Assembly (NCBI GenBank): GCA_934590505.1
Contig: CAKTPC010000001.1
Location: 1 to 57,687 of the forward strand
DNA: 57,687 nucleotides
DNA from: an uncultured Oscillospiraceae bacterium
Lineage (GTDB): Bacteria > Bacillota > Clostridia > Oscillospirales > Oscillospiraceae
Direction: 5' to 3'
Of this stretch, positions 23,288 to 31,382 are shown one piece after another. The notes beneath the pieces were generated by a model that was given only the letters and a program-made list of their open reading frames with translations, was not told where the DNA came from and did not search any database. The first letter of the stretch is position 1, and each line of letters begins with the position of its first letter. The position numbers and the translations under genes are program-made.

Positions 23288-24628
23288 ATGAGCAAGACCC
23301 TACAGTACGGCCTGTACGAGCTGTGCAGGATGAGGATAGAGCAGGACGCGGAATTTCGCGCGCAGTCCGCGCGCGGCGATTTCAGCGTTGTGGATGATGA
23401 GCTTTTTGACGAATACAGGCTCTGGCAGCTTAAAAAGACGGTGAAGCTTGTCAAGGAAAACAGCGCCTTTTACGGCAGACTCTACGCAAAGTACAATGTC
23501 GGTGCGGAGGATATCGGCAGCCTAAGCGATATTCAGAAGCTGCCATTCACAACACCGAAGGACCTTTCCGGTACGAGCTACAGCTTTCTCTGCACCTCGC
23601 AGGGAGAAGTGGAAAAGCCGGTGACATTTTTCTCCTCCGGATCGACCGGTATGAAAAAGCGTATCTTTTTCTCCCAACGCGATATACAGAAAATATTCGA
23701 GTTTCTCCCGCGCGGCATGAACACGGTCGTTGACCGTGATGAGGGGCGCTGTGTCGTGTTCCTCCAAAACTCGCAGGGGCGGGGGATCGGCGGCATATTG
23801 GCGCAGAGCCTTATCAGGTTCGGCATGCAGGCATGGGCGGCAGATCTTCACGACGACCCGGAGGAGCTGTATGAGCTCTCGGTAAAAAACAGGGTCAACG
23901 TCTGGTTCGGCGAGGCTATCACGATATATAGGGCCACGCGCATCCTCGCCGAGAAGCACGATCTTTCAAAGCTCGGCATGCAGTGCATCTTCATCACCAT
24001 GACGAATATCCCACAGAGCATGATAGATTATCTTGCCGAGACATGGCAGTGCCGCGTTTCGACGCACTATGGGCTCACCGAGTCCGGCTGGGGGCTTGCC
24101 GTAGACTGCGATGTTTGCAGCGGGTATCACTATAACGAGATAGACCACATCATAGAGATAGTCGACCCCGATACCGGAGCTCCGCTGCCGTACGGCGAGG
24201 AGGGCGAGGTCGTGCTGACAAACATCTCGCGCGACTGTATGCCGCTCGTGCGCTACCGCACGGGGGATATCGCGAAGCTCGAAAAAGCCGTCTGCGGCAG
24301 TCACTTGGATGTGCTCGGCCATATCGTCCGCCGCAAGGAGGGCGCGTATGTGCTTCAGGGGCATGAGCTTTTCCCGGCGCTGTTTGACGAGGTGCTCTTC
24401 GGTACTGACGGGCTGCTTGACTACCGCATATTCACCGACGGCAATAAGCTGACTTTCGAGATAGAGACGCTTGATCCGGAGCGGTTTGACGCCGACGGTC
24501 TGCGCAGCAGGCTGGCTGCACTTGAGGTCATGCAGGGACTTCCCGCACCGGAGATAACTCTGCTGCCGTGCGGCGCGCTGCGCGAGCACTGCTTTGAGAA
24601 AAAGCGCATTATGGAGAGAACGCCGTGA
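23288..24628 (+). CDS. PaaK-like AMP-forming ligase (phenylacetate-CoA ligase family)
   Basis: A 446-residue adenylate-forming enzyme. The ATP loop is S-S-G-S-T-G-M-K-K (~117-125), the A5 motif is Y-G-L-T-E-S-G-W-G (~257-265), and A7-like R-Y-R-T-G-D-I follows (~322-328). The C-terminal domain is short but present, with a terminal K-K-R-I-M that could supply the catalytic lysine. It starts 5 nt after the radical SAM gene, and its TGA overlaps the GTG of the sirtuin. It should activate a carboxylate as acyl-AMP and then perhaps acyl-CoA, preparing or tethering the substrate of the radical SAM/methyltransferase pair (inference). I recall a DVU_1553 ligase family with this context (unverified). 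Confidence 0.82.
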   Translation: MSKTLQYGLYELCRMRIEQDAEFRAQSARGDFSVVDDELFDEYRLWQLKKTVKLVKENSAFYGRLYAKYNVGAEDIGSLSDIQKLPFTTPKDLSGTSYSFLCTSQGEVEKPVTFFSSGSTGMKKRIFFSQRDIQKIFEFLPRGMNTVVDRDEGRCVVFLQNSQGRGIGGILAQSLIRFGMQAWAADLHDDPEELYELSVKNRVNVWFGEAITIYRATRILAEKHDLSKLGMQCIFITMTNIPQSMIDYLAETWQCRVSTHYGLTESGWGLAVDCDVCSGYHYNEIDHIIEIVDPDTGAPLPYGEEGEVVLTNISRDCMPLVRYRTGDIAKLEKAVCGSHLDVLGHIVRRKEGAYVLQGHELFPALFDEVLFGTDGLLDYRIFTDGNKLTFEIETLDPERFDADGLRSRLAALEVMQGLPAPEITLLPCGALREHCFEKKRIMERTP

Positions 24629-25395
24629 ACGAGGAATTTGAGCGTAAGCTGGATGAGCTTGCGCGGCTTGTAACGCAGGCAAAGCACACTGTGCTCTTCG
24701 GCGGAGCGGGAATGTCCACCGAGAGCGGGCTTGCGGATTTCCGCAGCGCGGTGTCCGGGCTTTATAACAATAAGGAGTTCTACGGTTATTCCGCGGAGCG
24801 GATACTCTCGCGGGAATTCTTTGAAGAGCACCCGGAAATAATGTTCAATTTCTACCGCACCGAGCTGCTGAACCTCGATGCGCGCCCGAATCTGGCACAC
24901 TTCGCGCTGGCGTGGATGGAAGAAAAGGGGATGCTTTCCTCAATCATCACGCAGAACGGCGACGCGCTGCACCAGCGCGCCGGCAGCAGAAAGGTCTTTG
25001 ACCTGCATGGGAACGTGTATAAAAACACCTGCCTCAAGTGCGGGAAGAGCCACGATGTGCGCCGTGTGAAATACTGCGAGGGGATACCGTACTGCGAGTG
25101 CGGCGGCATTATCCGCCCCGGAATAGTCCTTTTCGGCGAAACGCCCGATCCCGATGTGATCTTCGGCTGCGTGAAGGAGATCGCGCAGTGCGACCTTCTG
25201 ATCGCGGCGGGAACATCGCTGAGAGTGTCGTCCGCCGGACGGCTGCTTGACCGCTTCAGAGGTATGCTTGTGATACTTAACAATGATGAGACCGCGCTTG
25301 ACGACCGCGCAGACCTGATAGTACGCGGAAAAATGGGCGAGATATTCTCCGCTCTGTGGGAAAGGCTTAAAAGATATGAACGAGATACTGCATGA
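24625..25395 (+). CDS. Sirtuin (NAD-dependent protein deacylase, Sir2 family)
   Basis: A 256-residue complete sirtuin. It has G-A-G-M-S-T-E-S-G-L-A-D-F-R (27-40), T-Q-N-G-D-A-L-H (109-116; usual T-Q-N-I-D), the catalytic His128 in L-H-G-N, and a zinc module with C136-x2-C139 and C157-x-C159. It removes acyl groups from lysine using NAD+. The start GTG overlaps the ligase's stop (GTGA), and its last 20 bases overlap the next radical SAM gene, so it is locked into this operon. CoA ligases are classic sirtuin targets (as with acetyl-CoA synthetase), so it may reactivate the neighbouring ligase by deacylating its C-terminal lysine (inference). Confidence 0.9.
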   Translation: MNEEFERKLDELARLVTQAKHTVLFGGAGMSTESGLADFRSAVSGLYNNKEFYGYSAERILSREFFEEHPEIMFNFYRTELLNLDARPNLAHFALAWMEEKGMLSSIITQNGDALHQRAGSRKVFDLHGNVYKNTCLKCGKSHDVRRVKYCEGIPYCECGGIIRPGIVLFGETPDPDVIFGCVKEIAQCDLLIAAGTSLRVSSAGRLLDRFRGMLVILNNDETALDDRADLIVRGKMGEIFSALWERLKRYERDTA

Positions 25396-26701
25396 GACTG
25401 AGAGCCTCTGCCCAGTCTGCCTGAAGAAAATACCTGCCCGCTATGAGCGCATAGACGGCAAAGCCTATATGGTCAAGGACTGCCCGGAGCACGGACACTT
25501 CAAGGTGTTGTTCTGGCGCGACGCGGATATGTATGTCAACTGGATGCGGCAGGGGATACATGCCCCCGCCAAAGACAGAGGCCGCCCGGAGGAACACGGC
25601 TGCCCATATGACTGCGGCCTGTGCGACGCGCACCACAGCGGCACCTGTACATCGATACTGGAGATAACCTACCGCTGCAATATGCAGTGCAAAATATGCT
25701 TTGCCGACGCGAATGCGGAGCGCTTCGACCCGGACAGAGAGCAGATACGCAGGATGTTCAAAACGGCGCTGGGAGCTAACAAGTATTGCTCCGTGCAGCT
25801 CAGCGGCGGCGAGCCGACAGTGAGAGATGATCTGCCTGAGCTTGTGCGCATGGGCAAGGAGATGGGGATAATCCACCTCCAGGTAAACTCAAACGGTATC
25901 CGAATCGCGCAGGATATAGACTATCTGCGTCAGCTGAAGGAGGCCGGGATCGACCTGATATACCTCCAGTTCGACGGTGTGGATGATGAGATATACCGCA
26001 CGATACGCGGCAGGGACATGCTGGATATAAAGCTGAAAGCCATCGAAAACTGCGAGAAGCTCGGTGTCGGCGTGCTGCTTGTCCCCGTTGTGATCCCGGG
26101 CGTGAACCTGCACAGGCTCGGCGAGATAGTTGCATTTGCGAAAAAGCATATCCCGACTGTCAAGGGTATCCACTTCCAGCCGGTCAGCTATTTCGGCCGC
26201 TATCCGGGACAGACTCCGCCGGACGAGAGCCGCTGCGGACTTGACGATGTGCTCCACGCGCTGACAGAGCAGTGCTCGGAAGAACTTGCGATGGACAACT
26301 TTGTTCCGCGCAAGCAGTTTGACCCGCACTGTGATTTTTCCAGCACCTATTATCTTGATGAGAACGGGAAGCTCATCTGCATGACGCAGTTCCACCAGAA
26401 CGACTGCGATACCGAGCAGACAGACTTCGTAGAAAAGACCAATAAATACACCGACAAGCGCTGGCGTATACAGGACGGCGCAGAAGAAAAGGCAAAGACC
26501 TCGCCGCTCATGAAGTTTGCACTGCGCACGCTGACGCATTCGTTCTCGATATCCGGCAAGGGCTTTCAGGACGTGTGGAATATCGACCTCGGCAGGCTTC
26601 AGGGCTGCTGTGTCCATATGATAACCGGAGACGGTGACGTTGTTCCGTTCTGCGCGTTCCACCTCACCAGCGAGACCGGAGAGAGACTGTATCATAACTG
26701 A
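25376..26701 (+). CDS. Radical SAM protein, second Tes/MJ0619-like paralogue
   Basis: A 441-residue protein that overlaps the sirtuin gene by 20 nt. An N-terminal C12-P-V-C15 ribbon is followed by C76-P-Y-D-C80-G-L-C83 and C91, probably an auxiliary Fe-S site, then the SAM cluster C101-N-M-Q-C105-K-I-C108 and G-G-E-P at 144-147. The C-terminal third carries G-C-C-V-H and F-C-A-F-H. The C-P-Y-D-C-G-L-C block is, as I recall, a hallmark of the tetraether-lipid-synthase/MJ0619 branch. It keeps more cysteines than the paralogue at 22014, so the two may do successive radical steps or act as a complex. The substrate is unknown. Confidence 0.83.
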   Translation: MNEILHETESLCPVCLKKIPARYERIDGKAYMVKDCPEHGHFKVLFWRDADMYVNWMRQGIHAPAKDRGRPEEHGCPYDCGLCDAHHSGTCTSILEITYRCNMQCKICFADANAERFDPDREQIRRMFKTALGANKYCSVQLSGGEPTVRDDLPELVRMGKEMGIIHLQVNSNGIRIAQDIDYLRQLKEAGIDLIYLQFDGVDDEIYRTIRGRDMLDIKLKAIENCEKLGVGVLLVPVVIPGVNLHRLGEIVAFAKKHIPTVKGIHFQPVSYFGRYPGQTPPDESRCGLDDVLHALTEQCSEELAMDNFVPRKQFDPHCDFSSTYYLDENGKLICMTQFHQNDCDTEQTDFVEKTNKYTDKRWRIQDGAEEKAKTSPLMKFALRTLTHSFSISGKGFQDVWNIDLGRLQGCCVHMITGDGDVVPFCAFHLTSETGERLYHN

Positions 26702-26719
26702 TGGTAAGGGAGGATCACA

Positions 26720-26917
26720 ATGAAACGAATGGGCATTGACCCGGAAATGCGCCTCGGCGAGGCGATGGAGCTGTATCCGCAGTCGTTCCAGATGTTCCGT
26801 CAGATCGGTATGTGCTGCGTAAACCCGGATAACGAAAACCTGACAGTGCACGAGCTGTGCACGAGTCTCGGCGTAGAAACGGACAGCTTTCTCGAAGCGG
26901 TCAATTCTATGATATAG
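26720..26917 (+). CDS. DUF1858-type small protein
   Basis: A 65-residue helical protein with a strong GGGAGGA site. It matches the small DUF1858 pattern: an N-terminal helix reading L-G-E-A-M-E-L-Y-P, then F-R-Q-I-G-M-C-C, then T-V-H-E-L-C-T-S-L-G-V. Free-standing copies often sit beside redox and Fe-S genes; their function is unknown, and the C-C pair could bind metal or a thiol-linked group. It is the last gene before a terminator, closing the methyltransferase-radical SAM operon. Confidence 0.75.
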   Translation: MKRMGIDPEMRLGEAMELYPQSFQMFRQIGMCCVNPDNENLTVHELCTSLGVETDSFLEAVNSMI

Positions 26918-26924
26918 GATCGAC

Positions 26925-26944
26925 CGCGCGAAGGGCGCGTTTTT
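26925..26944 (+). terminator. Terminator of the radical SAM operon
   Basis: CGCGC / GCGCG with a 5-nt loop followed by TTTTT, eight bases after the DUF1858 stop codon. Confidence 0.75.
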
Positions 26945-26947
26945 ATA

Positions 26948-26976
26948 TTGAATATATCGAAATATTTCGATGTATA
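26948..26976 (+). promoter_or_regulatory. Promoter with ArsR-type palindromic operator in its spacer
   Basis: TTGAAT (26948-26953), 17-nt spacer, TGTATA (26971-26976). The perfect 16-bp palindrome ATCGAAATATTTCGAT (26956-26971) fills the spacer, and the symmetry continues to 26952-26975 with one mismatched pair. This is the usual placement of a repressor site for a small winged-helix dimer; the ArsR at the end of this unit is the obvious candidate. Confidence 0.65.
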
Positions 26977-26999
26977 TAGAAGAAAAAAGGAGAATCCAA

Positions 27000-28148
27000 A
27001 TGAAAAAGCTTGTAAGTATCATCATTCTTGTCTGCATGCTTTCCGCGCTGGTTCTGACCGGATGCGGCAGCGAGCAGACTCCTGCTGCTGACAGCCAGCC
27101 CGCAGATGCAGCCGCCCCTGCCGAGACGGAAGCTGCTGCGGCGGAAACACCCAAAGAGCCCGTTACTCTCAAGGTCGGCCTGCTCGGCAAGTCAGTGAAG
27201 CCGGTCGGCGTACTCGTCGCCGATGCCATGGGCTACTTTGACGAGGAGGGCGTGAAGGTCGAGTTTGAAAAGGTATCCAGCATGAACGATGCCTATATGG
27301 CAGTTTCCACCGGTGACCTCGACGTTTACCTCTTTTCCAGCACCGCTGCCGCGACCTTTATTTCCCAGGGCACTACCACCCTGCGCGTGTTCGGCGGCAC
27401 CGCTGCCGAGGGCTCCGAGATAATCGCCGCTAAGGGCACGCCGCATATCACCGGGGTCGACGACCTGCTTGGCAAGACCATTGCCTGCCAGATGCCCGAG
27501 ACCGGCCAGATGGTTCTGAAGAACTATCTGCTCGAGCAGGGCTATACCATCGGCGCACCCGGTGAGGGCGCGGACGTCACCTTCGTGTATGTCAACGACG
27601 GCAACACCGCAGTCGAGGGCTGCACCAAGGGCGAGTATGACTACTGCATCACGAACTCCTGCCTTGGCTATTATGCCGAGAGCTTCGGCGCGGAGCTTGT
27701 CGGAAGCGTAAAGCAGTTTGTCGAGACCTATCCCTGCTGCCGCCAGACCTGCAGTCAGGAGGCTTATGAGAACAAGTTCGACGCACTCGTCGCCTTTGAG
27801 ACCGCGACCCTGCGCGGATACCGCTACTACCTCGAAAACGAGGAAGCCACCCTTGATATCCTTGAAGCCTACGCCGGTGAGGATAGAGAGTTCCTGAAAG
27901 CGCAGGTCTACGGCACGGATACATACACTCCGGTAATGCGTCTCTCGCTCGACCCGGATAAGACAGCCTGCGTCAAATTCTATGAGGCGATGGCGAACCT
28001 CGGCGAGATCACCGACACCGTAGAGGTCGATTGGAACGATTATGTTGTCACCGACGTTTATGGCACTGCCCTCAAGACCCTTGCCGAGCGCGAGAGCGAT
28101 GTCGCCCTCTGGCAGGAGTTGACCGAGTACTTCAATACTCACGACTGA
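27000..28148 (+). CDS. ABC transporter substrate-binding lipoprotein (NMT1/TauA/SsuA-like)
   Basis: A 382-residue binding protein. ATG 27000 follows AAAAAGGAG; an upstream in-frame ATG at 26970 lies in the operator. A lipoprotein signal ends L-V-L-T-G-C (Cys22), followed by an Ala/Glu/Pro linker. The mature domain has the NMT1-like opening L-K-V-G-L-L-G-K and V-L-V-A-D-A-M-G-Y-F-D-E-E-G. An unusual cluster, T-Y-P-C-C-R-Q-T-C-S, lies near residue 245, where a thiol- or metal-binding site could form the ligand pocket. It is the first gene of the importer unit repressed, I infer, by the ArsR at 30611. The ligand is unknown; family members bind sulfonates, pyrimidine precursors and similar. Confidence 0.85.
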   Translation: MKKLVSIIILVCMLSALVLTGCGSEQTPAADSQPADAAAPAETEAAAAETPKEPVTLKVGLLGKSVKPVGVLVADAMGYFDEEGVKVEFEKVSSMNDAYMAVSTGDLDVYLFSSTAAATFISQGTTTLRVFGGTAAEGSEIIAAKGTPHITGVDDLLGKTIACQMPETGQMVLKNYLLEQGYTIGAPGEGADVTFVYVNDGNTAVEGCTKGEYDYCITNSCLGYYAESFGAELVGSVKQFVETYPCCRQTCSQEAYENKFDALVAFETATLRGYRYYLENEEATLDILEAYAGEDREFLKAQVYGTDTYTPVMRLSLDPDKTACVKFYEAMANLGEITDTVEVDWNDYVVTDVYGTALKTLAERESDVALWQELTEYFNTHD

Positions 28149-28149
28149 T

Positions 28150-28929
28150 ATGCCGTCTATTGACTTGCGCGCCGTGCGCTTTTGTTATAAGAACGCGCGG
28201 CAGAAAACAGAAGCGCTGCATGGGGTCGACCTCAGCATTGCCGACGGCGAATTTGTCTGCGTCATCGGCCCGTCGGGCTGCGGCAAAAGCACGCTCCTGC
28301 GTCTGCTTGCCGGATTGGATATGCCCGATGGCGGAGAAATAAGCATCGGCGGACAGCCGGTGGAAGGGCCGGGAGCCGACCGAATGATAGTCTTTCAGGA
28401 CTATGCGCTGTTTCCATGGCTCACTGCGGAAAAGAACATCAGCTTTGCCCTCAGCAGGGCAAAGCGTGTTCCGCGCGCCGAGGCGAAGCGCACGGCGGCG
28501 GAGTACCTGCAAAAGGTAGGTATGGCACAGGCCGCGGATTACTATCCGTGTCAGCTCTCCGGTGGTATGAAGCAGCGCGTCGCGATAGCACGCGCTCTTG
28601 CAATGGACACGGACATCCTCCTGCTCGACGAACCGTTCGGCGCGCTGGATGCCAAGATACGTGCTTCTCTTCAGGAGCTGCTGCTGGCGCTCTGGGCAAA
28701 CGACGGTGGGAAGAAAAAGACTGTCGTCTTTGTCACGCATGATATCAACGAGGCGCTTATTCTTGCTGACCGTATTGTTTATATGCAGCCCGGAAAGATA
28801 GCCGGTGAGCTCAGGATAGACATACCTCGCCCGCGCAGGAATGTTGAAAGCAGCGAGGAGTTCGGCGCGTACCGCAGGACGCTCATGCGGCTTTTTGAGG
28901 GCGAGGATACGGAGGTGGCGGAGCTGTGA
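28150..28929 (+). CDS. ABC transporter ATP-binding protein (TauB/SsuB-like)
   Basis: A 259-residue ATPase. Walker A is G-P-S-G-C-G-K-S-T (~40-48), the Q-loop is in V-F-Q-D-Y-A-L-F-P-W, the signature L-S-G-G-M-K-Q-R is at ~137-144, Walker B is L-L-L-D-E-P-F-G, and the switch is T-H-D. The F-Q-D-Y-A-L-F-P-W and M-K-Q-R variants are typical of the nitrate/sulfonate/taurine class, matching the NMT1-like binding protein one base upstream. Its stop overlaps the permease start (GTG 28926), so the components are translationally coupled. Confidence 0.9.
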   Translation: MPSIDLRAVRFCYKNARQKTEALHGVDLSIADGEFVCVIGPSGCGKSTLLRLLAGLDMPDGGEISIGGQPVEGPGADRMIVFQDYALFPWLTAEKNISFALSRAKRVPRAEAKRTAAEYLQKVGMAQAADYYPCQLSGGMKQRVAIARALAMDTDILLLDEPFGALDAKIRASLQELLLALWANDGGKKKTVVFVTHDINEALILADRIVYMQPGKIAGELRIDIPRPRRNVESSEEFGAYRRTLMRLFEGEDTEVAEL

Positions 28930-29846
28930 AAAAAGGGAATATAGCGTTCGCCGCTGCACATGTGCTCCTTGCAGCTCTTCTCGCGATAGTCGTCTTTGCA
29001 GCAAAGCAGCGCCCAACAGTCCGCGCCGGCGGCTCGATGCTCGTCGGGCTTGCAATCATAGAGCTGCTGTTTCTTGCAAAGTATTTCTCAGCGCGCAGAA
29101 ATAGAAACGAAACTTCGTCGTGCGATATAATGATTTTCGTCTGGCTGCTGCTTATCGCGTGGGAACTGTGCACCTCGGTGTTCAACATCGCACACCCGGT
29201 TCTTGTGCCGTGCCCGGAGAATGTTTTTGATACCTTCCGCGAACAGTGGCGCGAGATGCTTTTGAACGTCGCGTATTCCATGGAACTGCTGACGATCGGC
29301 TTTGTGACCGGTATGGTGCTGGCTGTGCTGCTCGGCCTTATAGCGGGCTGGTTCCCGCGTCTGCGCGGCTTTGCCTATCCGATCGCAAATGTCATGGCGC
29401 CGATACCCGCTGTGGTGTTCTCGCCGTATCTTGTCGCACTGATGCCGAGCTTTCGCAGTGCGTCCGCGCTCGTCATAATACTCGGCGTGTTCTGGCCGAC
29501 GTTTCTCACGACCATCAACCGCGTGGAGTCTATGGATCCGCGCATACTTGACTCTGCCCGTATGCTGAATCTTCGCAGCTCGGATATGATCTGGCGAGTG
29601 CTTTTGCCGTATGTCATTCCGGGCATCGTTTCCGGACTCAAGGTATCTGTTACAACGTCTCTGCTCATGCTGAACTTTGCCGAGCTGATGGGCGCGGCGC
29701 ACGGTATGGGCTACTATATCCAGAACAGCATAACCTACGCAAACTATACGCATGCCGTTGCCGGCATCGTATGTATCGCTATCGTTGTCACTGTACTCAA
29801 CAAACTTGTGACCGCATTCCAGAGGAAAGCGATCGTCTGGAGGTAA
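28926..29846 (+). CDS. ABC transporter permease (TauC/SsuC-like)
   Basis: A 306-residue membrane protein with about seven spans, including a two-span N-terminal extension before the permease core. An EAA-type loop lies at ~200-220 (D-S-A-R-M-L-N-L-R-S-S-D). It starts at GTG 28926 overlapping the ATPase stop. It completes an importer of the nitrate/sulfonate/taurine class. It is followed after 4 nt by the DUF5714 protein, which ties transport to that cysteine-rich protein. Confidence 0.88.
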   Translation: MKKGNIAFAAAHVLLAALLAIVVFAAKQRPTVRAGGSMLVGLAIIELLFLAKYFSARRNRNETSSCDIMIFVWLLLIAWELCTSVFNIAHPVLVPCPENVFDTFREQWREMLLNVAYSMELLTIGFVTGMVLAVLLGLIAGWFPRLRGFAYPIANVMAPIPAVVFSPYLVALMPSFRSASALVIILGVFWPTFLTTINRVESMDPRILDSARMLNLRSSDMIWRVLLPYVIPGIVSGLKVSVTTSLLMLNFAELMGAAHGMGYYIQNSITYANYTHAVAGIVCIAIVVTVLNKLVTAFQRKAIVWR

Positions 29847-29850
29847 GAAT

Positions 29851-30606
29851 ATGGAATCAATAGATAAGCTCTGTTGCTGCTGCGGGCAGGAGGAGAACTT
29901 CAATAACTGTCTCATCTGCGGCAAGCCCCTGATCTATTCCGGGAAAACCGTTATGCGCCGCTGCGCCGTGTGCGGAGAGGAGAAACCGTCGGATGCCGTG
30001 TGCGAGGACGGACATTTTGTGTGCGACGAGTGCCATAATAAGGACGGCGCGGCTGTATGCGCAAGGCTCCTGAACACGGACGAGAAGGACCCGATAAAAA
30101 TTTTCCTTGACGTCGTGAAGCTTCCGTCGGTACACATGCACGGACCGGAGCACCACTGCATTGTGCCATGCGTACTTCTCACCGCGTATAAAAATAACGG
30201 CGGGGATATCGATCTGCGCGAATGTCTGGACGAGGCGTGGAAGCGCGGCAAGAAGCTCTCGGGCGGCTCGTGCGGTTTCCTCGGTGTGTGCGGTGCGGCG
30301 GCGGGAGCCGGTATCTATGCAAGCATCCTTTCCGAGGCTACCCCGCTTACGGCGGAGGTCTGGGCTGTGCCGCAGAGAATGACCATGCGCTGCCTTGAGA
30401 CGCTGGTCGCAACAGGCGGTCCGCGCTGCTGCAAACGCACCGGGCGGCAGTCTATCGAGACGGCGGTCGAGTTTACAAAGGAACGCTTCGGCGTAGATAT
30501 GCCCGTGAGTCGGCCGCGCTGTGAGTTCTTCCCGAGAAATAAAGAATGCCTGCATGAGCGCTGCCCGTATTTTCCTGCCGTCAGCATAAAGACCGGGGAG
30601 GCATGA
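29851..30606 (+). CDS. Cysteine-rich DUF5714-type protein
   Basis: A 251-residue cytoplasmic protein with 23 cysteines by my count. An N-terminal zinc/Fe-S-ribbon region begins L-C-C-C-C-G (8-12), then C-L-I-C, C-A-V-C and C-D-E-C pairs up to residue ~70. The C-terminal domain has a Gly/Cys block, G-S-C-G-F-L-G-V-C-G-A-A-A-G-A-G (~144-159), and further R-C-C and terminal Cys. The Gly-Cys block recalls redox proteins of the C-GCAxxG-C-C type. It is sandwiched between a transporter and an ArsR regulator, so metal or metalloid handling, or delivery of a thiol-bound intermediate to the radical SAM enzymes, are candidate roles. Function unknown. Confidence 0.8.
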   Translation: MESIDKLCCCCGQEENFNNCLICGKPLIYSGKTVMRRCAVCGEEKPSDAVCEDGHFVCDECHNKDGAAVCARLLNTDEKDPIKIFLDVVKLPSVHMHGPEHHCIVPCVLLTAYKNNGGDIDLRECLDEAWKRGKKLSGGSCGFLGVCGAAAGAGIYASILSEATPLTAEVWAVPQRMTMRCLETLVATGGPRCCKRTGRQSIETAVEFTKERFGVDMPVSRPRCEFFPRNKECLHERCPYFPAVSIKTGEA

Positions 30607-30610
30607 TATC

Positions 30611-31006
30611 ATGAACGAGTATCTCAGAGTGTTCCGGGCACTGTCCGACGAGAACCGTATAAAGATCCTTGAGAAGCTGAGCGAGGGTGAGCAGTGTGCC
30701 TGCTGCCTGCTGGAGGGATTGGGGATCAGTCAGTCCACGCTGTCGCACCATATGAAGATCCTGTGTGAGTCCGGGCTTGTGCGCGGTGAGCGCGTAGGCG
30801 TATGGATGTATTATTCCATCGACGGCGAGGGCTGCCGCCATGCCGGGAAGCTCCTCAACTCAGTTGCCAACGGCGATATGAAACGCTGGCTCAGATTCTT
30901 CAGGATCGTTGCACGTATTGTAAAGCCGTTTGCCGGGAAAGCACCAGAATCAAAATCGGACTATGCACGTTGCTGCTGCGACGGTACAGCGGCAGAAAAG
31001 TGCTGA
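30611..31006 (+). CDS. ArsR/SmtB-family regulator with thiol sensor motif
   Basis: A 131-residue winged-helix repressor. The helix near residues 26-36 contains C-A-C-C (Cys29, 31, 32), the position of the As(III)-sensing C-V-C motif of ArsR, followed by recognition helix S-Q-S-T-L-S-H-H-M-K-I-L (40-51). A cysteine-rich tail R-C-C-C-D-G...K-C could form a second site. Members release DNA when metal(loid) binds. The palindrome 26956-26971 in the promoter of the same unit is the probable operator. It starts 4 nt after the DUF5714 gene, so it is co-regulated with the transporter. Confidence 0.9.
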   Translation: MNEYLRVFRALSDENRIKILEKLSEGEQCACCLLEGLGISQSTLSHHMKILCESGLVRGERVGVWMYYSIDGEGCRHAGKLLNSVANGDMKRWLRFFRIVARIVKPFAGKAPESKSDYARCCCDGTAAEKC

Positions 31007-31024
31007 ATAAGTGTACTCAAAAAA

Positions 31025-31069
31025 CAAAGCACGGGAGAGGGATCATTGCTGTTCCGCTTCCGTGCTTTG
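31025..31069 (+). terminator. Terminator-like hairpin after the ArsR gene
   Basis: CAAAGCACGG pairs with CCGTGCTTTG across a 25-nt loop, 18 bases past the stop. No long T-run follows, so termination may be completed at 31325-31370. Confidence 0.5.
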
Positions 31070-31324
31070 CTTCTGTTATAGGCTCTCGTTTTAAGAGCGA
31101 GGATTCAATCATGCGAAAGTATGAGAAAACGATTGCCAATCATGGCAGATTCAAGCAGTGCTTTAGCGATGTACTCGGGTTTCGGCTTCGCTTCGATGAT
31201 TACGCGCGCTGCCATGCCTTGGATGAGGACAGAGAGAAGATACTCGCTGAATTTTCATCCTGAGCGCTGTGCGTTCGTGCTCTATAGAAAATATATCGAC
31301 CGGCCAAAATTTCCGATTATAACT
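31070..31324. other. Non-coding or decayed spacer
   Basis: Short frames on both strands overlap here but none has a start with RBS or a recognisable domain. I see no promoter or RNA motif that I can support. Confidence 0.4.
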
Positions 31325-31370
31325 AAAAAGTTGGGTGTACCAGGTTTTCCCGGGTACACCCAACTTTTTT
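31325..31370. terminator. Strong bidirectional terminator
   Basis: AAAAAGTTGGGTGTACC (31325-31341) pairs with GGTACACCCAACTTTTTT (31353-31370), giving A/T-flanked arms usable on both strands. It separates the rightward ArsR unit from the leftward XRE/exporter unit. Confidence 0.88.
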
Positions 31371-31382
31371 GGTTTAGAACCT

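Noticed and set aside
22014..26701. Selenocysteine readthrough in the radical SAM genes, as I recall for some relatives
   Set aside because: Both frames are open without internal TGA and carry Cys at the motif positions, so no Sec is needed.
21317..26701. Bacterial tetraether-lipid pathway combining the Tes-like radical SAM proteins with the glycerol-1-phosphate dehydrogenases at 1-5831
   Set aside because: The dehydrogenases belong to an importer operon ~15 kb away with catabolic features, and no prenyltransferase or other lipid gene is present; kept only as a hypothesis to exclude.
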